Origin: Nitzschia sp. pyKryTriq1
Taxonomy: Eukaryota > Bacillariophyta > Bacillariophyceae > Bacillariales > Bacillariaceae
NCBI GenBank assembly: GCA_956465555.1
Contig: OY101116.1
Span: 2,666,001-2,730,000, forward strand
DNA length: 64,000 nucleotides
Direction: 5' to 3'
Under the pieces are notes generated by a model that did not search any database, was not told where the DNA came from, and worked only from the letters and a program-made list of their open reading frames with translations. Below, in pieces: positions 9,400 to 18,051 of the stretch. The position numbers and the translations under genes are program-made. Numbering within the stretch: position 1 is the first letter of the stretch; each line of letters begins with the position of its first letter.

Positions 9400-10725
9400 A
9401 TGAGTGCCATTCACGGTTTGCCTCTTCGCCGCGTCGTCGTCACAGGCTTGGGGGCGATTTCGCCTCTTGGAAAAACTCTCACCGAATCATGGAAGGCGCT
9501 GCTATCGAGTCAAAGTGGTATGACCACCTTGGAAGAGGCTCTTGTGAGTCATCAGAATCTGAGTGAACGGACTCTGGAACGAGAACTCGCGATAGCCAAA
9601 ACTCTTCCTTGTCAAGTAGCAGCACCAGTGAAAGGTTTGGAGCATGACGATCGGACGGCGAGATTTATTCAGTTGGCACTTGTGGCTGGGGCAGAGGCAA
9701 TGGATAAATCAAATTTAATTGATTGGCTGGAGAGTGACAATGACGAGACAGTATTAATGGAGAGAAAAGAAAGAATGGGAGTATGCATCGGAAGTGGCAT
9801 GTCGGGGGTCCGTGAAATTGCAGACGCCGTGCACATCGTCGAAGAACAGGGGCTGCGGCGACTGAGCCCTCATTTTGTGCCAAAGGTGCTTGCGAATTCC
9901 GCTGCTGGAAGGGTATCACTAGAATATGGATTGCAAGGTCCTAATCACGCGGCATCAACGGCCTGTGCTGCGGGATCTCATGCTATTGGAGATGCAATGC
10001 GGTGTATACAATACGGAAATGCCGACATTATGTTGGCGGGTGGAGCAGAGGCCTGCATCGATCCGATTAGCATGGCTGGATTCTGTCGTCTTCGAGCACT
10101 TTCAACTGGATTTGCACCGGATGAATCGTCACGGCCTTTCGATCAGAAAAGGGATGGCTTTGTCATGGGTGAGGGTGCGGCTGTACTAGTTCTTGAAGAG
10201 CTCAATCACGCCAAAGCCCGTGGTGCTCCAATCCTTGCCGAATTGGCTGGTTATGGTCTAACTGGCGATGCTTTTCATATTACAGCTCCTGATTCCAATG
10301 GACGAGGTGCGGAAAGGGCTATGCGAATGGCGATGGATCAAGCTGGAGTTCAAGTGTCAGAAATTGGGTATGTCAACGCTCACGCAACCTCCACGCCGAA
10401 AGGGGACGAGATCGAAGGGCGGGTCATTGATCGAGTGCTACCAGTGGAGCTACGCGATTCGCCACTATTTGTAAGTGGAACAAAGGGCGCTACGGGGCAC
10501 TTACTGGGCGCTGCTGGAGCGCTCGAAGCTGCGTTTACTGTCATGTCGCTAGTGGACAAGATCATTCCCCCCACGAAAAATCTGCAAACGCCAGAAGGAG
10601 AACACCATTTTGAACATGTGAGAGAAAGTCAAGCGGTAGATTCCATTCAGTCGGCGATCAGTAATAGCTTTGGCTTTGGGGGTACGAATGCATCCCTTGT
10701 CTTCAAGACCTACGATGGTTCATGA
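9400..10725 (+). CDS. 3-oxoacyl-ACP synthase (KAS II/FabF, mitochondrial type)
   Basis: The 441-aa protein condenses malonyl-ACP with an acyl chain in type II fatty acid synthesis. The whole KAS fold is present: RRVVVTGLGAISPLG at the start, the nucleophile C189 in STACAAGSHA, and catalytic His residues H328 (NAHATST) and H367 (GATGHLLGAAG). The C-terminal SNSFGFGGTNASLVF motif closes the fold. Only about ten residues precede the core and no signal peptide with an Ala-Phe site is present. I therefore favour the mitochondrial enzyme (OXSM), which feeds octanoate to lipoate synthesis, over the plastid one. No intron. Start chosen at the first in-frame ATG. Confidence 0.93.
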   Translation: MSAIHGLPLRRVVVTGLGAISPLGKTLTESWKALLSSQSGMTTLEEALVSHQNLSERTLERELAIAKTLPCQVAAPVKGLEHDDRTARFIQLALVAGAEAMDKSNLIDWLESDNDETVLMERKERMGVCIGSGMSGVREIADAVHIVEEQGLRRLSPHFVPKVLANSAAGRVSLEYGLQGPNHAASTACAAGSHAIGDAMRCIQYGNADIMLAGGAEACIDPISMAGFCRLRALSTGFAPDESSRPFDQKRDGFVMGEGAAVLVLEELNHAKARGAPILAELAGYGLTGDAFHITAPDSNGRGAERAMRMAMDQAGVQVSEIGYVNAHATSTPKGDEIEGRVIDRVLPVELRDSPLFVSGTKGATGHLLGAAGALEAAFTVMSLVDKIIPPTKNLQTPEGEHHFEHVRESQAVDSIQSAISNSFGFGGTNASLVFKTYDGS

Positions 10726-10802
10726 CGCCAGAAAGCTGAAGTGCTACTAAGCTAGACTACAACTATGGTAGCATGTTGTGTTTCCTTTTGAGTACTATCG
10801 CT

Positions 10803-12050
10803 TTATGACGAGCGTGAAGTTTTCTTGGTTACTCGTCGGTTCAAGACCCGGGAGATTTTCAATTTCAGCTCACGTCGCTTTGATGGAGACGCATCTGACT
10901 TTTTCGACTTCTTTTTGCTGCCCTCTTCCTTGCTATTGTCAATCGCTGTACCAGACAGCTTAAGTGATTTTGTGGCTGCTTCATCGGTGTCAAAGGATAC
11001 ATAAGCCTGTCCATTACATCGACCGGTGTCGCCGAATTTGACGAGTTTGCAGCTGGCCACCTTGCCGCAGCCTTGGAAGAGCTGCTGTACATCGGCAGGT
11101 TTCACATCGAAGGGCAGGCCTGAAACAAAGACTTTACGGGAATCAGGCTGATTCAAGCCTCGCTCTTTCTTTTTCTTATTGTTTGTACCCCTGACAGTCA
11201 CCTTGTCAGGACAATCGTAAATCCAATGAATGGGAGAATGCTTGTTCTTGCATGCTGAGCAAACGTAATCTTGGGGGACAGGCTTTGATCGTTTTGATTT
11301 CTTTTTCGGTGGCTGTTGCGCTTCGTTTGTGGACGTCCCTTCGCCACCGTTACTTGATTCTACCTCTGGTTGTGCGTCTTCCTCGTCTTGTTCACCTTCG
11401 CTCTCGTCGTCGTCGTCGTCGTCTCTGTCATCACTGTCATCTTTGCCCGTAGCTCTGTCACCGTCTTGGTCGTCGTCCTCATTGTCGCCCACGTCATCTT
11501 CCCTCCTGAAGATCATGCCTGCAAGTTCTGCTTCCTCTTCGCGTCGCAGTTGAGCTTCATTGCGAAGCCTTTCGTGCTCTTCCTCCTTAGTAGGAACAGG
11601 TGGTAGACCTCGTTTCACACGTTTCAACATTCGCTTGATCTGTAGCTTTGTGTAGGAAATGCCATCCTCATCCACCTTGGGGACCTTTGCCATCAATTCT
11701 TCCTTTTCTCTTTTCCGTGCGAGTCGCTCCTGTTTTTTAGTTTCTCGGCGACCTTCCTTGTCATCATTATCAGCCATGCCTGTCTTGTCAACTTTCACAT
11801 CTTCGTCGTCAGATTCTTGGGCGACTTCTTCCATGGTCATTGCTTTCTTTTTTCGTTTCTTGTCCTTTTTAGACGAGGGAGTCTCTGCTTTCTCCTCCAC
11901 GTCAGCCACAGCTTCCCCATCTCCTTCATCAACCACCTCGTGTTTTCGCTTCTTGTCTTTCTTTTTCTTTTTCTTGTCCTTCTTGGAGTGGACGCGAGAG
12001 TCCGAGGAGTCTTCCACGCGAGAAGCTGAATTCTTAACTTCTTCCGCCAT
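10803..12050 (-). CDS. Zinc-knuckle and RRM nucleolar-type RNA-binding protein
   Basis: The start is ATG 12050 (415 aa). The N-terminal 260 residues are Lys-rich blocks (SKKDKKKKKKDKK, KKDKKRKKKA) alternating with Asp/Glu-rich runs, typical of nucleolar proteins. A zinc-knuckle-like CSACKNKHSPIHWIYDC lies near residue 265. One RRM follows at about 310-390 (RKVFVSGLPFDVKPADVQQLF as RNP2; NGQAYVSFDTDEAA as RNP1). The tail is basic. Role inferred: RNA binding in ribosome biogenesis. It is read divergently from the RRP1 homologue 505 bp away, which supports a nucleolar job. It is convergent with the KAS gene, the two stop codons being only 77 bp apart. Confidence 0.8.
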   Translation of the reverse strand: MAEEVKNSASRVEDSSDSRVHSKKDKKKKKKDKKRKHEVVDEGDGEAVADVEEKAETPSSKKDKKRKKKAMTMEEVAQESDDEDVKVDKTGMADNDDKEGRRETKKQERLARKREKEELMAKVPKVDEDGISYTKLQIKRMLKRVKRGLPPVPTKEEEHERLRNEAQLRREEEAELAGMIFRREDDVGDNEDDDQDGDRATGKDDSDDRDDDDDDESEGEQDEEDAQPEVESSNGGEGTSTNEAQQPPKKKSKRSKPVPQDYVCSACKNKHSPIHWIYDCPDKVTVRGTNNKKKKERGLNQPDSRKVFVSGLPFDVKPADVQQLFQGCGKVASCKLVKFGDTGRCNGQAYVSFDTDEAATKSLKLSGTAIDNSKEEGSKKKSKKSDASPSKRRELKLKISRVLNRRVTKKTSRSS

Positions 12051-12554
12051 TTTGGAGGACAATCAGTGTGTTACGAAACAGGAGACAACACAACAATCGT
12101 ACTGTCTGTCAAGTAATGTCAGGACCGAACGCAGAGTGATTTACTGCTACAATACCAGTAGTGCTGATCAACGATCTATGGATGTGAAGTAAGTTTTCTT
12201 TTAGAGGCATCAACTGAAGATAAAGACACAAAAAAGGAAAAAGGATCGCGCGTCGTCGTCGGAGGCAGGTTTCTATGGTGACTTTTTGAATGGCCACAAA
12301 AGGCCCGTGACTGAGATCCACGATTTCTGGGCCATCCTGATCCCGTAGCTCCACTAACTGAGTCTACATAGCGGACGAAGGACAGAAATCTGATGAGTCA
12401 CGAAGCCTTTCCCCAGCCACAGAAAAAAAGACTAAGATCACAGATCAAAACAAAACATTGTTCCCACCAACAACACAATCAGCGGGGAAACGACAACCAA
12501 ACCTTTTGTCGTTAAGGTTTTGTTGCATTTCATTAGATTACCACTATAATCATT
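12051..12554. other. Divergent promoter region of two nucleolar genes
   Basis: It separates the RRM protein gene (minus) from the RRP1 gene (plus). Short open frames here are not supported. A shared bidirectional promoter is plausible but no motif was identified. Confidence 0.4.
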
Positions 12555-14690
12555 ATGACCACCGAGGCAGACGCTGCAGCAGGGGGTGGACCTCCACAGG
12601 CATCGCCCACCACCAAAGAGGGAAAAATGTCGGAGAAGCAGCAAAGGAAGATGACCAAGCGTCAGAAGCGAAAGCAAGTCAATGAAACGAACAAGTGGCC
12701 CCAGCACCCCAAAATCCAAGACATGGAAGTCCGGAGTAAGGCTTATATTCGAGTCGCTGGTCTTGGATCGTCGACCAAAAAGAAAGAATCTGTGGATCCA
12801 AAGTTGGACTTGATGAGCCCCGAAGTCAAATTTGGTCGCTTGTTGGGTAGCACCGATCAACGCAAACGCCACGTCGCCGTTCAAAAGCTCAAGGCCTATC
12901 TCAAGGCACGGTGTGACATTCACAACGAAAATGGAGGCGTGTCGGAGATGGATCTTCTCAAGCTTTGGAAGGGGCTCTGGTACACCCTCTACATGGCTGA
13001 CAAAACTCCTGTGCAAGATGAGTTATCGAAGCATCTGGCCGAACTTCTGTGGTGCGTAGCTGGAACAGAAGAAGAGGACGAGTACGCGGGACAAGCATAT
13101 ATGGAGATGTGTGAAGAAGAAGAGCAAGATAATGCTAAAGAAGACGAAGATCAAGACGACGAAGATTCGGACGATCCAGATGTTACCTTAGAAGAGATCG
13201 TCAATACTCTTCATGAGGACAACGACGAGGACGAAGAAGAGGATGATGATGATGATGAAGAAGAAGATGATGATGATGATGATAGCGAGAGCGACGCCGA
13301 AGGAAAGGAGATGGAGCAAGAGGACGACAACGGCGAGGAGGAAGAGGCACAAGAGGGACATGAACTGTATGAAGATGAACTCGACGACTCGGAGGTTCCA
13401 CACTGCCGAGGCGCCCATTTGGCCTCCTTGTTCATTCGTACCTTCTTTCGAACCGTCAAACGAGAATGGGGAAACATGGACAAGTATCGAGTGGACAAAT
13501 TTTACACTTTGGCTCGATTGTACATGCACGAGATTTTCAAGTACATGGCCATGAGACACTGGAACTTAGGAATTATTCGTCTCTTCAACGATGCCATCTT
13601 TGAAGAAGTTCTCAACGAAAGGCCCAATGGACTCAGGTATCACATGATTGATATTGCATTGGATGAACTGGCAAAGGTCAACGCAAAAGCTCCGATGCAG
13701 CTGACAGAAGCCACCTTCTTGGATACGTTGGAGCCCTACTTTGCAATGTCCCAAACTGGGGCCGGGGGTGATGACACGGTACAAACCCGCGTTGTGGAAA
13801 ATGTTCTGGAGAAATTCCTGAATAAGTACTCGGTTGTCGGTGATATAGCTACTAGCGAAGACGACGATGATGAAGAGGCCAAGGAACTTGTATTTGACCA
13901 AGTGCATGTCGGCACTGTCGCTCACTTTATCTTTGAGTTGGCAAGCGACGCCGAAACGAAAGATCACTACCGAAAATCACTCTACGAGATGCACAAGAGC
14001 TACATGCGCCGCCTCAAGAAGGGACAAGATATTCCCCTGAATGAAGAGGAGGAGGAATCTGAGAATGTAGGTATGGAAGCTGAGGATTTGAACGAAAATG
14101 ATGCATCTTGCGGAGGAGGTCTCCTTTGTCGTCATGCTACTCCATGCGAATCCGCCGAATCTGTGGAAGAAGAGGAACCATCTGAGGCAGAAGAGATCCA
14201 AACCCCGCCTTTGTCCAAGAAAGAGAAGAAGCGACGAAAACGCAAGGAAATCGAGGAGGACGATGAAGGCGACAAAAATAAAGAGGAGTTCGAGACCCCG
14301 CCGCCAAAGAAGAATAAGAAGAGCAAGAAGAAAAAGGACCAAAAAGAATCCAATACTAGTGTTGAAAGTGTTGAAAAGGAGGAAGAGGTCGTGACCATTT
14401 CTCTTGGCGATCAGAAGAAAGCCAAGGCTGAAGGGAAGAAAAAGAAGAAGGTACTAGAGGAAGAACCCAAGAAAGTGTCAATGCCTAGTTCAGCTGAAAG
14501 GCGCCGCGTGCAGTGGTTGCCCAACAACAAAAGTAAATCGTACAAAGCTTCCATCAAAGGTCTATTGACGGCCTCATTGCCCAGGACGTCGGAGGTGACA
14601 CCTGAAAAGAGCATCCTATTGAACAAGGGGAAAGTGAGACGTGCAGGAGTTACGAAGGCTGGAAGAAAGAAAGCAGTCAACTACTTTTGA
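12555..14690 (+). CDS. RRP1: RRP1/Nop52 ribosomal RNA processing protein
   Basis: The 711-aa protein matches the RRP1/Nop52 family, nucleolar factors needed to process 27S/32S pre-rRNA and mature the 60S subunit. The conserved domain starts near residue 95 (VKFGRLLGSTDQRKRHVAVQKL), with LLKLWKGLWYTLYMADKTPVQDELS. It continues after an acidic insert with FFRTVKREWGNMDKYRVDKF, YMHEIFKYMA and the region ending NKYSVVG. The insert between about residues 175 and 275 is a long Asp/Glu run encoded by GAT/GAA repeats. The C-terminal third has Lys-rich stretches (KKEKKRRKRKE, KKNKKSKKKKD), likely nuclear or nucleolar signals. Intronless, and longer than the yeast protein (about 280 aa) because of the acidic and basic inserts. 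Confidence 0.92.
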   Translation: MTTEADAAAGGGPPQASPTTKEGKMSEKQQRKMTKRQKRKQVNETNKWPQHPKIQDMEVRSKAYIRVAGLGSSTKKKESVDPKLDLMSPEVKFGRLLGSTDQRKRHVAVQKLKAYLKARCDIHNENGGVSEMDLLKLWKGLWYTLYMADKTPVQDELSKHLAELLWCVAGTEEEDEYAGQAYMEMCEEEEQDNAKEDEDQDDEDSDDPDVTLEEIVNTLHEDNDEDEEEDDDDDEEEDDDDDDSESDAEGKEMEQEDDNGEEEEAQEGHELYEDELDDSEVPHCRGAHLASLFIRTFFRTVKREWGNMDKYRVDKFYTLARLYMHEIFKYMAMRHWNLGIIRLFNDAIFEEVLNERPNGLRYHMIDIALDELAKVNAKAPMQLTEATFLDTLEPYFAMSQTGAGGDDTVQTRVVENVLEKFLNKYSVVGDIATSEDDDDEEAKELVFDQVHVGTVAHFIFELASDAETKDHYRKSLYEMHKSYMRRLKKGQDIPLNEEEEESENVGMEAEDLNENDASCGGGLLCRHATPCESAESVEEEEPSEAEEIQTPPLSKKEKKRRKRKEIEEDDEGDKNKEEFETPPPKKNKKSKKKKDQKESNTSVESVEKEEEVVTISLGDQKKAKAEGKKKKKVLEEEPKKVSMPSSAERRRVQWLPNNKSKSYKASIKGLLTASLPRTSEVTPEKSILLNKGKVRRAGVTKAGRKKAVNYF

Positions 14691-15451
14691 GCAACTGGCC
14701 GCGTCACCTGAAACCTCACTATGTTCTTGGATCGACTGCCGCTCTACTATAGAGCAAGTATATCGCAAAGGATATAGTCTATTGCTTTGAATACAGGACA
14801 TCATTGTACTGTCTGTATCCTCGAGTTTCTAGCTTCATAGCTTGCTATAGTCGTCATCTGCCTCTAACCCTCGAGGAGAATGGAACAAGGAATCACCGTT
14901 CAGTACACACTTCGATCCATTTCCAAAGATTAACCACTCAACAAAACTTCCAACCAATGACGAAAGTTGCAAAGATACTGGTAAAACCAACAATACAGTA
15001 AAGTAGTGTTCTGCTCGGAGCGTTTCCCATTCCGCCCGGCTTCCATCCAAGTTACGGCATTTTCAAAATATGTTGATGGGCGCCTCTCCGAGTTCAATTT
15101 GTGAGGCGAAGGTGCGAGGTTTCACGGTGTAGAAAGTGTACTGTGCGTCCACGGCGAGTCGTGGATAAAGTTGTGATTGCGAGGTCTCCGATGATTTTTC
15201 TGCGTCGTCACGAAGAGGAAAAGAAAGGCAAGAGCATACAGGTCAGTACGTACAAGTACCGGTAGGTGTTGTTGCTTGGGCGAGGGAGAGGCAACAAAAA
15301 TGGAGAGCAGATTGTCATTTATTTTTCTTGCACCACCTCGTTTGCCCAACGACAAAACAATCCGAATTTATTTGGCCACACTCCGATCGGAATAGATCTA
15401 TTTTCGAAGAATTCTATATCGTCTCATTCTTTCAGTAAATCTTCCAGCACG
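14691..15451. other. Intergenic region with GTAC-rich motif
   Basis: No gene supported. A GTAC-rich motif (AGTACGTACAAGTACCGGTA) lies at 15245-15264, about 190 bp before the next start codon. Confidence 0.5.
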
Positions 15452-17179
15452 ATGGCTACACGTACCCCAGGATTTACCAGGAAAGAACTCGACGATGTCG
15501 TCGCTTGTTTGAAGAAGGCGATGTCGGACCCCGAACTGCGTAAGTTGAACCAACGCGCTGTTCAGGCAACTGTGTGGCATGAACAGCCCCAAATTTCGGC
15601 TCTGATGCAACGTCTTCGTCGCGATGAGGAGGTCGTCCGTCAGCAAATTCTCGAGGCGACGAGTGAACTTGTCTACAAGTTTCATGAGCACACGCTCAAA
15701 GCAACGCTGGCTCGTGCCGGCATTCTGCATGACAAGCGAATCCATGCCGGCTCATCTCTCTCGAGAGCTGAAAGCTTTGATATCTTTTGCTTGGATGCCA
15801 AGGAGCGTCTCTACCTTATCCTTCAGAACTACGATTGGATGCAGGATTTCTTCCGTCTCTATCCCCTCCACTTTTACGAGAACAGCTTCCAGTTTGTGGA
15901 ACGCATTCCCGCCAAGAAACTTAAGGTCAAAGTGAATGTTGTTGGTCTAGGAATTGGTGGGTCCATGGCCGTAAGTGGGCTTGCCAAGGCTGGAATCGAA
16001 GTTGTGGGCTACGAGAAACGACAGGAACATGGTCCCAGTAGCGTCGGGAGTCGCTACCAAAACGCATCTTGGCGGGCATACGACGTTGCTTCCAAGCTCT
16101 TGGACGAAGAGGCTTACGAAGAGCTGACACGTTATCGCCAACAATTCAATGTGCAATATGAAGATGGATCCACAGGAGTGTTAGTATCCGATCGCGTCCA
16201 AATTATTCTCGGCAACGCCATTGAACACTCTATCGCTTCAGCAAAGCGCTACGGTGCCACCCTCAAGTTTGGAACGCAAAATGTTACTGAAGAAATGAAG
16301 CAAGGCTGTGATATTGTAGCACTCTTCTCGGGGGCACACACCTCCGAAATCTTCCCAGAAATCAAACCGGAAATGAACATTATGTCTTGGGATGATATCC
16401 AATCTGACTGCAAAATGTGGCTTCGTATCAAGGAGAGCGAGAAAGATAACTTCTTTTGTGTCCGTGGAGGGGAAGTGGGAGCCGAGCACTGGCACTACAG
16501 AATTGAGTCTGCTCGTGATACAGTTGGTGACATTGAACGCGTACGCAACTGCCTTCAGTCGCTATATGACAGAGACATCCGAAAGGCCGAACGAGATGAG
16601 GCTAAAAAAGAAGCCGTTCATGCAAGGTATGAAGCGCAGCTGAAGCAACTTGACGAGGTGCAGTTTGCTGTTGAAGGGGGAAAGACCACTGGTGGCCGCT
16701 TCGACTACATTTTCACCAATGCACCGACGAATGATCATAACCGCGCAAAGCGTGATGAAGACGCCAAAGACGGATCGATTGTTCTGGAAGGGGGGTACAA
16801 AGTGGAAGTCAAGATGGCTTCGAACTCTAAGATCACAGCTAAGCCCGTGCTCGAGAAGTTCAAGACGGACCTTGTTGTCTCTGGAGGAGACGCTTGTGTC
16901 CCCCCAAATCCACAAGCAGCATATGGGGCAACATTAGCATGCGAGGCTGCCGAGATGGTTGTCCAGCTTGCTGTCGGTGTAGGCCATATCAATGCCATTC
17001 TCGAGGATATGAAGAAGATGACTGATTTTGTGGGCGAAGAATGGATCCACGAGATGCGCCAACTTAAGACCTTGCTATCCGAGTACTACAATACCCGTGG
17101 ACGAGCTGAAAATTATTTTCAGTTTGTTCAAACGCTGATCTGCAATTTGTACTCTTTGCCACCCTTCGAGAAATGTTAG
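15452..17179 (+). CDS. FAD-dependent oxidoreductase with helical extension and insert
   Basis: I start at ATG 15452 (MATRTPGF; 575 aa); the upstream in-frame extension is probably 5' UTR. Residues 1-155 are helical and match nothing I know. At about 160 comes a Rossmann dinucleotide fold VNVVGLGIGGSMAVSGLAKAG with a later acidic residue in VVGYEKR, as in FAD monooxygenases. Near residue 478, VVSGGDACVPPNPQAAYGA resembles the second FAD-binding GD motif of the p-hydroxybenzoate hydroxylase class. Between them lies a charged, probably coiled-coil segment (AERDEAKKEAVHARYEAQL). No signal peptide or membrane segment. Substrate unknown; related enzymes hydroxylate aromatics, quinones or polyketides. 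Intronless. Confidence 0.7.
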   Translation: MATRTPGFTRKELDDVVACLKKAMSDPELRKLNQRAVQATVWHEQPQISALMQRLRRDEEVVRQQILEATSELVYKFHEHTLKATLARAGILHDKRIHAGSSLSRAESFDIFCLDAKERLYLILQNYDWMQDFFRLYPLHFYENSFQFVERIPAKKLKVKVNVVGLGIGGSMAVSGLAKAGIEVVGYEKRQEHGPSSVGSRYQNASWRAYDVASKLLDEEAYEELTRYRQQFNVQYEDGSTGVLVSDRVQIILGNAIEHSIASAKRYGATLKFGTQNVTEEMKQGCDIVALFSGAHTSEIFPEIKPEMNIMSWDDIQSDCKMWLRIKESEKDNFFCVRGGEVGAEHWHYRIESARDTVGDIERVRNCLQSLYDRDIRKAERDEAKKEAVHARYEAQLKQLDEVQFAVEGGKTTGGRFDYIFTNAPTNDHNRAKRDEDAKDGSIVLEGGYKVEVKMASNSKITAKPVLEKFKTDLVVSGGDACVPPNPQAAYGATLACEAAEMVVQLAVGVGHINAILEDMKKMTDFVGEEWIHEMRQLKTLLSEYYNTRGRAENYFQFVQTLICNLYSLPPFEKC

Positions 17180-18051
17180 ATTTGTCACTGCATCAGCATG
17201 CGTCTCGCTCAAGCCTGACTGGGCTGGGATTTGCTAAAGAAATTAGGCTGTATTTGCTATATATACTTGCACCACAGTAGCAGGTATTTTACAGACCATA
17301 AACCCGCTGTATCCAACATTAAATTAGGCGAGATGCATGAAACGCTCAGTGTAATTCAAAGAAACTTGGTTTCGCATATGAGTATTATCTTCATCGCTTC
17401 ATTGAGGACGCTACATGCTCCGCCAGCATGTGTTGCGGACTTTTAACGTCTCCCAAAGTCGAGACTTTAAAAATAGGAGGCTCGCAGTATCTTGGTTGAA
17501 GGACCCGTAAGAGCTGGGATGTCGATTGAAGGCAGTCTACCGGTACTGATAGGTTCGTTCAGTGCATCGAATCATCGGTCTCCTTGATCGAATCATCATC
17601 ACCATCAAAATAATCATGACCATCATTCAGCAAGTTGTGAGACGCCAGTTGTCGGAAGTCGTTAGACGTAACATTTCTTTATTTACGTACACGTATACAA
17701 CACAAATTATTTCTTAGGGGTTTAAAGTCTGATGTATGTCGTTTATTTTAAGGTTAATTATCGCCACAGACACGAAAAATACTTTTCTATAAGTACCAAG
17801 TGTCGGTAATTCGAGTTTGGTCGTTACTCTCGTACTCGCGAGATGGTGGTGTGAAGAGCAACAAAAAGCATTATCTCTTGTCAGTTATCAGCTTCCGCCA
17901 TCCACCATGCACCGAGGGCCCTTTCTCACCTTGTAATTGCCTTTCGTCAAGAATACTTTTGTCATAAGATCAACACAAGGTCAAGCAAGTACAGGCAGAT
18001 AAACCCAAGAAGACAACTCGGTGCTTACCAGAGTTCGAGCCACCTGTTGTC
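17180..18051. other. Intergenic region, no gene supported
   Basis: This 870-bp gap has an unconvincing ORF at 17231-17446. An ATC/CAT-rich simple stretch lies near 17585-17625, and a single ACCGGTACT motif at 17539. Nothing else was recognised. Confidence 0.5.

Noticed and set aside
13188-13559. Hydrophobic minus-strand ORF opposite RRP1
   Set aside because: It is the complement of the Asp/Glu repeat of RRP1; the Ile/Val/Leu/Phe run is an artefact of GAT/GAA repeats.
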